A program made the position numbers and the translations under genes. The notes under the pieces are model-generated. The model was not told the DNA's origin and ran no database searches. It saw only the letters and a list, made by a program, of their open reading frames with translations. A stretch of DNA of 64,000 nt from an uncultured Pedosphaera sp. Its GTDB lineage: Bacteria > Verrucomicrobiota > Verrucomicrobiia > Limisphaerales > Pedosphaeraceae. The DNA lies in the NCBI GenBank assembly GCA_903918755.1, contig CAIXFN010000067.1, forward strand, positions 1 through 64,000. The letters run 5' to 3'. Shown here one piece after another: positions 48,045 through 57,636 of the stretch (the first letter of the stretch is position 1; each line of letters begins with the position of its first letter).

Positions 48045-49076
48045 ATGAGAATTCTAATTGCATCGCTATTGGCGGGGATCACGCTGGCCGGCTCGGTTCC
48101 CTCGGGGCGTGCCCAGGGCCTCGACTACGGCTCGGTCAATGGCATCCAAGCCATTGTCGGTGATGCCATCATCACATTCCAACAGGTGCAGCTCTTTGCC
48201 GCGCCAGGATTGGACTTCCTGGACCGCCAATACCGGAACCGTCCCGAGTACCGGCAGAAGCAGCTGGAGTTGATTAACGATAGTTTGAAAGCCTTGGTGC
48301 GGCGGCAGCTCATCCTGCAGGATTTTAACGCCTCCGGCTTCAATCTGCCGGAGAGCATCATTGACGAAATCGTTCAGGACAAGATCAAGCAGCAATACAA
48401 TGACCGGCTGCAGTTCAACAAGTATTTGCAACGCCGCGGCATCACCTTTGACACTTTCCGCAAGGAAGTTCGCGATCAACTGGTGGAAACCGAAATGACG
48501 CGCAAATTCGTCCCCGATCCCATTATTTCCCCCCACAAGGTCGAACTCTTTTACCAGGAACACCTCAGCGAGTTCCGCGTGGGTGACCAGGTGAAGCTCC
48601 GCATGATTTCCCGCAACCAACCCGCCGGGGAAGCGCCGGGGATGGCTCGTCGCATGACCGAGGAAATTCTCTCCCAATTGCGGGACGGCGCCTCGTTCGC
48701 CCAGATGGCCGAAGTTTATTCCGAGGGCTCCCTGCGCTCGCAAGGTGGCCTCACGGGTTGGCAGGACACTTCCGCGATTACCAAGCCCCTCCAGGACGCC
48801 GTCTTGAAGTTAAAGCCCGGAGCCTACAGTGAGGTCATTGAAACGCCGGACACCTGTTATCTCGTGTTTTTGGAAGACAAAAAGCCCGCGCATGATCAGC
48901 CGTTAAGCGAGGTGCGTGAAAATATCGAAGGCCGGCTGAAACGGCAGGAGCGCACCCGGCTGGATGACAAATGGATCAAGCGCCTCCAGGCCAAAACCTG
49001 GGTACGTTTCTTTTCCACGGCGGAGGATCCGGTAGGCTCGCTCACCAACGAACCACGCTTTGCCGGCCAGGTTTGA
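48045..49076 (+). CDS. SurA-like periplasmic chaperone / parvulin prolyl isomerase
   Basis: A 343-aa exported protein. The signal peptide covers about residues 1-24 (ending SGRAQG). A SurA_N-type helical chaperone region (about 28-165) is followed by one parvulin domain (about 180-280; DGASFAQMAEVYSEG, GGLTGW). Predicted to help outer-membrane proteins fold. Upstream codons were rejected because they lie in the promoter region. It precedes pdxA by 27 bp, the same order as surA-pdxA in proteobacteria. Confidence 0.87.
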   Translation: MRILIASLLAGITLAGSVPSGRAQGLDYGSVNGIQAIVGDAIITFQQVQLFAAPGLDFLDRQYRNRPEYRQKQLELINDSLKALVRRQLILQDFNASGFNLPESIIDEIVQDKIKQQYNDRLQFNKYLQRRGITFDTFRKEVRDQLVETEMTRKFVPDPIISPHKVELFYQEHLSEFRVGDQVKLRMISRNQPAGEAPGMARRMTEEILSQLRDGASFAQMAEVYSEGSLRSQGGLTGWQDTSAITKPLQDAVLKLKPGAYSEVIETPDTCYLVFLEDKKPAHDQPLSEVRENIEGRLKRQERTRLDDKWIKRLQAKTWVRFFSTAEDPVGSLTNEPRFAGQV

Positions 49077-49103
49077 TCCCCGCCCGGCCACCGCATTGTT
49101 CCC

Positions 49104-50111
49104 ATGGCTGCCTGTCTCGGAATCTCCCTCGGTGACGTCACCGGCGTCGGACCCGAAGTGACCCTCAAGGCCTTGGCGGCCGAAGCGGCCGCCGACGATA
49201 CCCGCTACGTCATCATTGGCGACCGTGCCTGGGTGCATCGCCTTAATGCCCAACTGGGACTCCATTTGCCCCTCGTTGACGAAAGCGAAGCGGCCCCCGG
49301 GGACCGCTTTCTGGTCAGCCATCCTTTGCCGGACAGCCTTCCCTCCGATTTGCCTCCCGGCGCTCCGGCCGCCGCCCGCGCCACCCTCGCGTGGCTGCGC
49401 TCTGGTGCCCAGCGCTGTCTGCGCGGCGAGCTCGCTGGTCTCGTCACCGCGCCCGTCAACAAGGAGGCCATCATCCACTCGGGTGAAAGCAATTTTGTCG
49501 GCCAGACGGAATTCCTTTCCCAGCTGGCCGGGGCGCAGCGCACGGCCATGATGCTCCTGGGGCACGACGATCGCGGCCGCTGGTTGCGGGTGGTTCTGGC
49601 CACCATTCACGTTCCCCTCCGGCTGGTGGCGGATAGATTAACCCAGGCCAAGATCGAATTGGCCATCGACCTGGCCGTCCAGTCCTGTCATGACCTCGGC
49701 CTGCCCCGCGCCCGGGTGGCGGTCTGCGGGCTGAATCCGCATGCTGGCGAAGGGGGGGAACTGGGAACTGAAGAATTGACGACCATCAACCCCGCCGTGA
49801 GCGCCGCCCAGGCCCGCCACCCGGATGTCGCCGGCCCGTTCGCCGCGGATGCCCTTTTTTATCGGGTGTTCAAAGGCGATTTTGAGGTGGTGGTGGCCAT
49901 GTATCACGACCAGGGACTGGTGCCTTTGAAGATGATCGGTTTTGAATCTGGCGTGAACTGGACCCTCGGACTCCCCTTCATTCGCACTTCGCCCGATCAT
50001 GGCACCGCGTACGATATCGCGGGACGCGGTCTGGCCAGTCCTTCCAGCATGCAGGCCGCGATGCAATTGGCCCGCCAGCTCGCCCGGTCGCGTTCCCACC
50101 CGGTGGCTTGA
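49104..50111 (+). CDS. pdxA: 4-hydroxythreonine-4-phosphate dehydrogenase
   Basis: Vitamin B6 (pyridoxal phosphate) synthesis, DXP-dependent route. The 335-aa protein starts LGISLGDVTGVGPEV and has the metal/substrate blocks VTAPVNKEAI, GLNPHAGEGGELG and MYHDQGLVPLK, the latter a PdxA hallmark. ATG at 49104. Second gene after the SurA-like chaperone, converging on glgC. Confidence 0.94.
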   Translation: MAACLGISLGDVTGVGPEVTLKALAAEAAADDTRYVIIGDRAWVHRLNAQLGLHLPLVDESEAAPGDRFLVSHPLPDSLPSDLPPGAPAAARATLAWLRSGAQRCLRGELAGLVTAPVNKEAIIHSGESNFVGQTEFLSQLAGAQRTAMMLLGHDDRGRWLRVVLATIHVPLRLVADRLTQAKIELAIDLAVQSCHDLGLPRARVAVCGLNPHAGEGGELGTEELTTINPAVSAAQARHPDVAGPFAADALFYRVFKGDFEVVVAMYHDQGLVPLKMIGFESGVNWTLGLPFIRTSPDHGTAYDIAGRGLASPSSMQAAMQLARQLARSRSHPVA

Positions 50112-50112
50112 G

Positions 50113-50128
50113 TCCGCCCGCTGGCGGA
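50113..50128. terminator. short hairpin between convergent pdxA and glgC
   Basis: TCCGCC (50113-50118) pairs with GGCGGA (50123-50128) over CGCT, without a T-run; a weak terminator. Confidence 0.3.
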
Positions 50129-50138
50129 ACCCCGGAGC

Positions 50139-51446
50139 TCAAATCACCGTTCCGTGCGGAATGACCCCGTTCTTCGGGATCACCACGATCCCATCCCGGA
50201 TGAAATAAAGCGGGTGATCGACATTTTCCGGCTTGCCGGCGGGCGAAATCACCACATTGTCGCCGATGCGCGCATTCTTATCGATAATGGCGTTTTCGAT
50301 CCGGGTATTTTCTCCGATCCCCAGGCGCGGCCGGCCCAATTTCAATCCCTCGGCGATCGACGCATCCGTTTCATAGTAATCGCTGCCCATGAGCACCACG
50401 CGGCTCAGTTCGCTGCGTTCGCCCACCAGGCTGCGAATCCCCACGATACTGTGGAAGATCCGCGCATGGTTGATGATGCAACCGTCCGAAACGATCGCGT
50501 GGTCAATCGTGGCGCCGTTGATCTTGGAACCGGGCAAAAAGCGGGGCCGGGAAAAAATCGGCGCGCTCATGTCGAAAAAATTGAAGCGGGGCAGTTCCCA
50601 GGTCACATTCAGGTTCGCCTCGAAGAAAGAACGGATGGTGCCGATGTCTTCCCAGTAGCCCTGATAGACGTAGGAATACACCTTGTGGGTGTCGATCGCC
50701 TTCGGAATGATATGCTTGCCGAAATCCGTCAGCGTGTTGTCCAGCAGCTTGATCAGCAAATCCCGGTTGAACACATAAATTCCCATGGAAGCCAGGAACA
50801 GCTCCTTTTCTTCCGTAATTCCCAAATCCGCGTAAGAATCGGGCGACAGCCGCAGGGAGTCCTGCAACGCCGGGTCTTTCGGCTTTTCAACGAAGCGCGT
50901 GATGCGCCGCTCCGCGTTGATTTCCATGATGCCCAGGGAACCCGCCTCCGCACGGCTCACCGGGATGGTGGCAATGGTCAACTCCGCTCCGCTGGCGGTG
51001 TGCTGTTGAATGATTTCCCGGAAATCCATCCGATACAACTGGTCACCGCTCAGAATCAGCAGGTAATCGAACGAGTTGTTCAGGATGTGGATGAGGTTTT
51101 TGCGCACGGCATCCGCGGTGCCCTGGTACCAGGAAGTGTCGGAAAACGTCTGCTCGGCCGCCAGGATTTCCACAAATCCACCGGTAAAATGATCGAACTT
51201 GTAGGATTGGGAAATGTGCCGGTGCAGGGAGGCGGAATTGAATTGGGTGAGCAGGTAAACCCGGCGCAGCCCGGAATTGATGCAGTTCGAAATGGGAATG
51301 TCCACCAACCGGTACTTGCCCGCCAGCGGTACCGCCGGCTTGGCGCGCTCCTTGGTCAATGGATACAGTCGCGTGCCCTGCCCGCCCCCCATGATGACCG
51401 ACAACACGTTGCTGGTGTTTACTGATTGCCGACCGGACTGAGCCAT
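50139..51446 (-). CDS. glgC: glucose-1-phosphate adenylyltransferase
   Basis: ADP-glucose synthesis for glycogen. The 435-aa protein has the nucleotide loop MGGGQGTRLYPLTKERAKPA, the sugar-phosphate region FVEKPKDP and the C-terminal left-handed beta-helix. KAIDTHKVYSYVYQGYWEDIGT is typical of GlgC. The AAGGA ribosome-binding site precedes the ATG at 51446. No other glycogen genes lie in the window. The 116-bp gap upstream holds no gene. Confidence 0.94.
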   Translation of the reverse strand: MAQSGRQSVNTSNVLSVIMGGGQGTRLYPLTKERAKPAVPLAGKYRLVDIPISNCINSGLRRVYLLTQFNSASLHRHISQSYKFDHFTGGFVEILAAEQTFSDTSWYQGTADAVRKNLIHILNNSFDYLLILSGDQLYRMDFREIIQQHTASGAELTIATIPVSRAEAGSLGIMEINAERRITRFVEKPKDPALQDSLRLSPDSYADLGITEEKELFLASMGIYVFNRDLLIKLLDNTLTDFGKHIIPKAIDTHKVYSYVYQGYWEDIGTIRSFFEANLNVTWELPRFNFFDMSAPIFSRPRFLPGSKINGATIDHAIVSDGCIINHARIFHSIVGIRSLVGERSELSRVVLMGSDYYETDASIAEGLKLGRPRLGIGENTRIENAIIDKNARIGDNVVISPAGKPENVDHPLYFIRDGIVVIPKNGVIPHGTVI

Positions 51447-51562
51447 AAAAGTTCCTTCGCTGCTACAATTGTTACCTGCGTTATAGTCCCAACGTCGCTA
51501 CCAAAGCAAGCGACATCGGCGGCGTCGCGCCGGGGGCCGCTGGCCGGAATCCGGCCGCGGAT

Positions 51563-52945
51563 TCAGCGAGGTGTCGGCGCCACCGCGTCCAGTTCCACCC
51601 CGGCGACCCGCTGCAATTCATATTGGGACTTGTTGAATTCGGCGATCAGGGTTACCCAGCTATCGCGCGCGCGCGCCAGATCCTGCTGTGTCTGAATCGT
51701 TTCCAGCACCATGCCTACCGCGAATTCCTTGCGCTGCCCGGCCAGTTTTTCGGCTTCCACGGCGGCGGCCAGGGTCTTTCGAGCTGTTTCCAATTGTTCG
51801 GCCAATGAACGGAAACGAGTCAAACTCTCCACCACTTCCCGGATCACCTGGTCGCGCAACCGGTCCTGCGCCAGCCGGGCGCTCTCCTCCCGGGATCGGG
51901 TGCGCTGCTTTCGGGCGGGATCGAACAAGCCGCCGGGCCCGATCCGCCAGCTCAGGGTCGCGTTGAAATCCTCGGTCTGGCCAAAGCGTGAGGGGCCATT
52001 GTCCACCCCACCTCCCAAACCGCCAAAATAAGCCTGCCCGCCCACCGTGGGTATCAGGGGACCATAAGCGGCGCCGCGCCGGTTTGCTTCGGCCGCCGCC
52101 AATCCGGCCTGGCTTTGTCGCAATTCCGGCCGCCGGGCCAGCGCCCCGGCGACCATGGGCGCCAGGGCAGTATTCGTCGGCACGAGGACCAGCGGCACCA
52201 GATCCCCGTCCGCGGCGGTCAAGGCCACCGCCGGATCCAGATGCAGCCGTTCCGCGAGTCGCGCCCCGGCGATGCGTTCGGCACCCACGGCGCGCTGGAC
52301 TGCCTGTTCGGCCTGCCCGGCTTGGATCCGCGCCCGTAATTCGTCCCCCCGGTAGGCCAGACCGGCCCCCACCGCATGGACAAGTTGCCGATCCAATTCC
52401 CCGGCAATCCGCCAGGCTTCCCGACTCACCCCGGTTTGCGCCTGGGCGGCCAGCAGGTCAAAATAACCAGCCACGGCCGCCTGCACGCTGTTTTGGCGCT
52501 GGGTCGCGAGACCCTGTTCCGCCGCACGCACATCCTGCCGCGCCGCGAGTGAACGATAGACCGATTCTCCCAGATCAACCTGCGCCGTCAGCGCCGCTCC
52601 GGGCGAATAGGCCTGCTTGTTGGCCTCAATGATATTGCCGCTGACGTCCTGGATCAGGTGCTCATGCCGGCGGAAGGAAATTCCTGGGGATAACCACGGC
52701 AGGAACTGGAGCACGGTGCTTTGATAAGCGGCCCGCGCATCGGCCAACCCCTCCCGTGCCAGGCTCACTTCGAGATTGCCCGCTCGCGCGAGCCGCAGCA
52801 CCGTCGGCAAATCGATGATCGTGGCTGTCCCTTCATTGGTCGCCCGGTTTTGGGCGCGTACGACAGGCCCTGGCCAGAATAATAACGTGGCCAGCGCCAG
52901 GCTGGGCCGGCAAATTGCCCACCCTTTCCAATTTGCCCTGCTCAT
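51563..52945 (-). CDS. TolC-family outer-membrane efflux channel
   Basis: A 460-aa outer-membrane factor. The signal peptide is at about residues 1-31 (ending VVRAQN). Two internally repeated TolC halves are rich in coiled-coil Ala/Gln/Glu helices (LARAGNLEVSLAREGLADARAAYQ-type segments and RSLAEQLETARKTLAAAV). It is the last gene of the efflux operon; its ATG overlaps the adaptor stop as ATGA. It would export drugs or other compounds across the outer membrane with the RND pump. Confidence 0.9.
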   Translation of the reverse strand: MSRANWKGWAICRPSLALATLLFWPGPVVRAQNRATNEGTATIIDLPTVLRLARAGNLEVSLAREGLADARAAYQSTVLQFLPWLSPGISFRRHEHLIQDVSGNIIEANKQAYSPGAALTAQVDLGESVYRSLAARQDVRAAEQGLATQRQNSVQAAVAGYFDLLAAQAQTGVSREAWRIAGELDRQLVHAVGAGLAYRGDELRARIQAGQAEQAVQRAVGAERIAGARLAERLHLDPAVALTAADGDLVPLVLVPTNTALAPMVAGALARRPELRQSQAGLAAAEANRRGAAYGPLIPTVGGQAYFGGLGGGVDNGPSRFGQTEDFNATLSWRIGPGGLFDPARKQRTRSREESARLAQDRLRDQVIREVVESLTRFRSLAEQLETARKTLAAAVEAEKLAGQRKEFAVGMVLETIQTQQDLARARDSWVTLIAEFNKSQYELQRVAGVELDAVAPTPR

Positions 52946-54039
52946 GGTTTTCCCTCCCCCACCAACACTGCCTGGCCGGGTGTCAGGGTGAGCTTCCCGA
53001 TCAGGATCACCGGCGTTTCGGGCGGCAGTCCTTCGAGGATTTCCGCGCTGACGCCGTCGTTAAAGCCGGTCTTCACCGGTAGTTTTACCGCTTGATTCGC
53101 GCGCACGGTGAACACTGATGATCCCCCCTTTTCCACCATGAGGGCTTCCACTGGCACGAGAATGGAATTCGTGCGGGTCTCCACGCCCAGCTTCACCATC
53201 GCATACATGCCGGGCAGTAGTTGGCCTGCGGAATTTGTCAGATCCAGTTCCGCCGCCAGGGTCTTGGTCGGCTCGTCCAGGGCGGGCGAGAACCGGGAGA
53301 CGGTTGCCGGAAACACCGCCCCGGGCAATTCATCCACCGTGATTCGGGCGGTCAGCCCCGGCCGGATGAACGGCGCTTCGGCCTCCGGCACGGCCACCTG
53401 CACGCGGACGACGGCGAAATCTACGAGGCTCATCAGCGCCGGGGTTGCGGCCGCACTCCCGGAAGTGGCCGCGGGGATAAAGGCCCCGGGGTCCACGGAT
53501 CGCCGGGCGATGGTTCCGGCAAACGGGGCGGTGATGCGGCAGAATTGCCACCAGGTATTGGCCCGGTCCAGATTGGCTTGGGCCACCGCCAGTTTGGCCC
53601 GGGCGCTATCCAGGGTCTGGGCCATCACCAGGTCGGGCGCCTGCTTTTGTCCGTCCTCCGCGCGCCGGAATTCCAGTTTGGCCAGTTCGAATTCCGCCCG
53701 ATACCGCGCCTCGTCCGCGATCAACTCCGGCACTTCGATTTCCGCCAGCAAATCCCCGGCTTTGACCCGGTCGCCCTTGTCCACGTGAATGCTTTTTAGG
53801 TAACCACCCACTTTGGAATACAGGGCAACCTGTTGGTTCGCCGCCACGTTGGCCGGCAGGGTGACCGTGCGCGTGATCTCTCCCCGCCGGGGTAACGTCA
53901 TTTTAACCGCCACCGCCGGCACCACCGGGTCGGGAGTTTTCCGGGGGGACTCGTTGCAACCGGTCAATGCCAGCGCCATCATCAGCCCCCAGCGCCCCAG
54001 CCTTCGCGCCGGCCGCTCCGTCCAGTTTTTTGTCTTCAT
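52942..54039 (-). CDS. RND efflux periplasmic adaptor (membrane fusion lipoprotein)
   Basis: A 365-aa lipoprotein adaptor. Lipobox LTGC (cysteine near residue 28) anchors it to the inner membrane. Barrel-sandwich (KVGGYLKSIHVDKGDRVKAG), a helical hairpin (about 110-165) and beta-barrel domains follow. It links the RND permease to the TolC-family channel. One base separates its ATG from the permease stop. Confidence 0.92.
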   Translation of the reverse strand: MKTKNWTERPARRLGRWGLMMALALTGCNESPRKTPDPVVPAVAVKMTLPRRGEITRTVTLPANVAANQQVALYSKVGGYLKSIHVDKGDRVKAGDLLAEIEVPELIADEARYRAEFELAKLEFRRAEDGQKQAPDLVMAQTLDSARAKLAVAQANLDRANTWWQFCRITAPFAGTIARRSVDPGAFIPAATSGSAAATPALMSLVDFAVVRVQVAVPEAEAPFIRPGLTARITVDELPGAVFPATVSRFSPALDEPTKTLAAELDLTNSAGQLLPGMYAMVKLGVETRTNSILVPVEALMVEKGGSSVFTVRANQAVKLPVKTGFNDGVSAEILEGLPPETPVILIGKLTLTPGQAVLVGEGKP

Positions 54040-54040
54040 G

Positions 54041-57000
54041 TTATTTTACGGCCAACCCGGCGGCTGGCTTGCCAAAATGCACGCTTTCCGGATCATTCGG
54101 GCTTAACGAGGCGCTTGTCCGGGAACTGCGGGTTTGTACCAGGGCAAAAACCGACGGCAGCACGCCGAGGGTAGCCAGAGTGGCAGCGGTCAGGCCACCC
54201 ACCACGGCCCGCCCCAGCGGTGCGGACTGGTCTCCCCCTTCACCCCATCCAATGGCCAGCGGGAGCATGCCCGCGATCATGGCCAGGCTCGTCATGAGAA
54301 TCGGGCGCAGCCGGCTGCTGGCTCCGCCCACGGCGGCTTCTTCCGCCGTCGCCCCTTCCCGTCGCCGCCGCTCGGCAAAGGCCACCAGCAGGATGGCGTT
54401 TGCCACGGCCACCCCCATGGCCATGATCGTGCCCATGAACGATTGCAGGTTCAGCGTGGTGCCCGTCACACGCAGCGTGATCAGCACTCCCGCCACTGCC
54501 GCGGGCACCGTGGTTACCACCGCCAGCGCCAGCCGCGGGGATTGAAAATTGGCGGCCAGTAGAAGGAAGATCACGACCACGGCCAGCCCCAGTCCCGACT
54601 GCAACCCCCGCACCATTTCCCGCAAGGGCACAATCTGGCCGCGAACATTCACGTTCACCCGGGGCGGTGGTGTACCCGCCTTCGCAATGGCCCGGTCCAC
54701 CTGTTCGGCGACACTTCCCAGATCCGCCCCGGAAAAATTGGCCGTGAGACTGATGGTGCGCTGCATGTTATAGCGCTCATACTCGCCCGTGGTGGTGCCA
54801 TTGGTCACTGTGGCAATATTCCGCAACAAGACTGTGCGCCCCTCCCGGCCGCTGACCGGAATGTTTTTCACGTCTTCGAGCGATTCCATTTTCGTTTGCG
54901 GAATCTGCACCTGCAGCAGGTAACTGACGCCGGTGTTTGGGTCGGCCCAATAATTGGGGGTCGTGAACCGGCTGGAGGATGTTGCCTCGACCAGGGAACG
55001 CGCGGCATCCGTGGTCTTCACTCCCAACAGGCCGGCCCGTTCCCGGTTCAAACCAATGTCTACGGTGGGATAATCGAGCGTTTGCCCGAATTGGAGATCG
55101 CGTAAGGCCGGGATTGTTTCCAATTGCGCGCGGATTTTTTGCGCGTACTCCAGGTTGGCCGCGAGATTCGGCCCGCTGACAGCCACCTCCACCGGGGTGG
55201 CCGCCCCCAGGCTCATCACCCGGCTGACGATGTCGCCCGGCTCGAACGACCAACGCACGTCGGGCATCTCCTTCGCCAGTTTGGCGCGCAGGCTTTCCTG
55301 AAGCTCCGCCACCCGCACCGGAGTGCCGGGCCGCAGTTGGATTTGCAGTACCGCCTCCTCCGGACCGCTGTTCCAGAGATGGATGAAATTCACCGGGTAG
55401 GCCGAGGCGTGTACCCCGACCAATCCCAGACTCAGGGCCAGATTATCCGGCCCCACTTCCCGTTTGATGAGCTCCAACGCATTGGTGGCGATGCGTTCCG
55501 TCACCTCCAACCGGGAGCCGGCGGGCGCCCGTAAGCGCAATTGGAATTGGCCGGCGTCCACGCGCGGAAAAATCTCCCATCCCAGGTGGTGGCCCGCCAC
55601 CGCGATCACGATGGTGACCAGGGCCGCGTAGCCCGCCAGCACGCCCCAACGCCACCGCACCAGGGCCTGCGCCCGTCTGCCGAACCAATTTTGAAAACGC
55701 ATCCAGCCGCTTGGCGCCCCGGCTTTTGCGCCCCCCGGGGTGGCGGCCGGCAGCCACCAGATCGCCAGAATCGGGGCCAGCGTGCTGGAAAGGAAAAAGG
55801 AAACCATCATGGCAAATCCCACCGCCAGCGAGAGGGGCACAAATAACGCCCGGGCGGCTCCGGTCATGAAAAAGGCCGGGATGAAGACCGCCAGGATGCA
55901 CAGCATTGCCAGGAACCGCGGGCCCGCGGTCTCGGAAACCGCCGCCAGGGATGCCTGGGCCAGGGACTCCCCGCGATGCAAATGAGCGTGGATATTTTCC
56001 ACCGCCACGGTGGCCTCATCCACCAGCAGACCTACTGCCAAGGCCAGCCCGCCCAGGGTCATCAAATTCACCGTCTGGCCGGTTAGATGGAGCGCCACCA
56101 GTGCGCCAAAAAGTGCCAAAGGAATGTTGATCACCACCACCGCCGCGCTCCGCCAATCCCGCAAAAACAACCACACCATCAGGCCCGTCAGGACCGCCCC
56201 GAGCAGCCCTTCGCGCACCAACGCGCCCATCGCCCGGGTCACATACGGCGATTGATCAAATTCATAACTCACCTTCACCCCGTCCGGCAGGACGCTCTGA
56301 AACTTGGGCAGGTTTTGCTTCACCAGGTTCACCACCGCCAGGGTGGAAGCGTCGGCGCGCTTGGTTACCGGGATGTATACCGTCCGGCGACCGTTCATCA
56401 GGGCATAGCTCGTCACCAGATCGGAGCCATCCACCACCTCTCCCACATCCCGCAGGTAAACCGCCGGATAGACGCCCGTCCGCAATGGCAGGGCCTCCAG
56501 TTCCTTGATGTTTTTCACCACGGCGTTCATGGGCACCATGGGGTAATTGCCTCCCAGCGCCAGGTTGCCCGACGGACTAATGGTGTTGGCCGCGCTCACC
56601 GCCGCCACAATTTCATCCGGTGAGATGTTGTACGCCCGCAAACGGTCGGGCTTCAGATTCACGAGTATGCTGCGGGCACTGCCTCCGAACGGCGGGGGCG
56701 CCGAAACTCCCGGCAGGGTCGCGAATAGCGGCCGCACCAGGTTGAGCGCGGCGTCCTGCAGTTGACCGACCGTCCGCGTCTCACTCGAGAAGACCAGATT
56801 TCCGACCGGCACGCTGCCCGTATCAAAGCGCATCACAAATGGGGGGACCGTGCCCGGTGGCATGAAGGCCCGCGCCCGGTTCACGTAAGCCACCGTCTCG
56901 GACATGGCTTGCGACATGTCCGTGCCCGGATGGAATTGCAACTTCACCAGCGCGGTGCCTTGGATCGATTTGGACTCCACGTGCTCGATCCCTGTCAGGT

Positions 57001-57217
57001 ACAGAAAGTGGTACTCGTAATAATAGGTGAGATAGCCCTCCATTTGGGCCGGGTCCATCCCGCCAAACGGTTGCGCCACGTAAATGGTCGGCACGCCCAA
57101 GTTGGGAAATATGTCTCGGGGCATCTGCCGCACGGCCAACCAGGCGCCTAACGCCAGGGCCACCGCCAGGACGACCACCGTGTAGGGACGGCGCAACGAG
57201 GCTTCAACAAGATTCAC
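54041..57217 (-). CDS. RND-family efflux permease
   Basis: A 1058-aa proton-driven pump with 12 membrane helices in two halves and two large periplasmic loops. In TM4 the sequence is GLLVDEATVAVEN (Asp400-Glu401), where AcrB has Asp-Asp. In TM10 NAILLV is preceded by Ala where AcrB has Lys940. This subfamily is distinct from both HAE (AcrB) and heavy-metal (CusA) pumps. The start is GTG at 57217, overlapping the PadR stop. Substrates unknown. Confidence 0.92.
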   Translation of the reverse strand: MNLVEASLRRPYTVVVLAVALALGAWLAVRQMPRDIFPNLGVPTIYVAQPFGGMDPAQMEGYLTYYYEYHFLYLTGIEHVESKSIQGTALVKLQFHPGTDMSQAMSETVAYVNRARAFMPPGTVPPFVMRFDTGSVPVGNLVFSSETRTVGQLQDAALNLVRPLFATLPGVSAPPPFGGSARSILVNLKPDRLRAYNISPDEIVAAVSAANTISPSGNLALGGNYPMVPMNAVVKNIKELEALPLRTGVYPAVYLRDVGEVVDGSDLVTSYALMNGRRTVYIPVTKRADASTLAVVNLVKQNLPKFQSVLPDGVKVSYEFDQSPYVTRAMGALVREGLLGAVLTGLMVWLFLRDWRSAAVVVINIPLALFGALVALHLTGQTVNLMTLGGLALAVGLLVDEATVAVENIHAHLHRGESLAQASLAAVSETAGPRFLAMLCILAVFIPAFFMTGAARALFVPLSLAVGFAMMVSFFLSSTLAPILAIWWLPAATPGGAKAGAPSGWMRFQNWFGRRAQALVRWRWGVLAGYAALVTIVIAVAGHHLGWEIFPRVDAGQFQLRLRAPAGSRLEVTERIATNALELIKREVGPDNLALSLGLVGVHASAYPVNFIHLWNSGPEEAVLQIQLRPGTPVRVAELQESLRAKLAKEMPDVRWSFEPGDIVSRVMSLGAATPVEVAVSGPNLAANLEYAQKIRAQLETIPALRDLQFGQTLDYPTVDIGLNRERAGLLGVKTTDAARSLVEATSSSRFTTPNYWADPNTGVSYLLQVQIPQTKMESLEDVKNIPVSGREGRTVLLRNIATVTNGTTTGEYERYNMQRTISLTANFSGADLGSVAEQVDRAIAKAGTPPPRVNVNVRGQIVPLREMVRGLQSGLGLAVVVIFLLLAANFQSPRLALAVVTTVPAAVAGVLITLRVTGTTLNLQSFMGTIMAMGVAVANAILLVAFAERRRREGATAEEAAVGGASSRLRPILMTSLAMIAGMLPLAIGWGEGGDQSAPLGRAVVGGLTAATLATLGVLPSVFALVQTRSSRTSASLSPNDPESVHFGKPAAGLAVK

Positions 57218-57567
57218 GCTTTGCCCTTCTTTTTGCCGCCGGGGGCCTCCAATACCACCTCGCGATACATTTCACAAATCTGCTCGCGCACCAGGACCAG
57301 CAATTCTCTTCCGCCGGCGGTTAGGGTATAATCCCGCCGCGCCCGCGCCCCGCCGCCGGGAGCGCTCCGGGACTGCAGCCAGCCATGGCGCTCCATCCGC
57401 TTGAGCAGCGGGTATAAAGTGCCCGGACTGATTTCGTAGCCATGTTCCCGCAATTCGTTGAGAATCCATTGCCCATGCACCGGGCTCTCGCCCGCATGAT
57501 GCAGGATGTGCACTTTCCAAAAGCTCAACAGGATTTCCCGTTCCGCTTCTTTCAGGTCGGTGGGCAT
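57214..57567 (-). CDS. PadR-family repressor of the efflux operon
   Basis: A 117-aa regulator. The winged HTH has ILLSFWKVHILHHAGESPVHGQWILNEL and SPGTLYPLLKRMERHGWL. The C-terminal helix carries a Lys-rich tail. It is the first gene of the operon and overlaps the RND gene by 4 bp, so it probably represses its own operon and is released by a pump substrate, as for LmrR-type PadR proteins. Confidence 0.9.
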   Translation of the reverse strand: MPTDLKEAEREILLSFWKVHILHHAGESPVHGQWILNELREHGYEISPGTLYPLLKRMERHGWLQSRSAPGGGARARRDYTLTAGGRELLVLVREQICEMYREVVLEAPGGKKKGKA

Positions 57568-57572
57568 ATTAT

Positions 57573-57593
57573 GGCTATCGATGTCGGTTATCG
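57573..57593. repeat. GGYTATCG direct repeat upstream of padR-RND
   Basis: GGCTATCG (57573-57580) and GGTTATCG (57586-57593) are 13 bp apart, immediately upstream of the PadR start; candidate operator. Confidence 0.3.
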
Positions 57594-57636
57594 TAATAAA
57601 GCCCCGCGCCTGGTCAATCGGAATATGGCGCGGATT

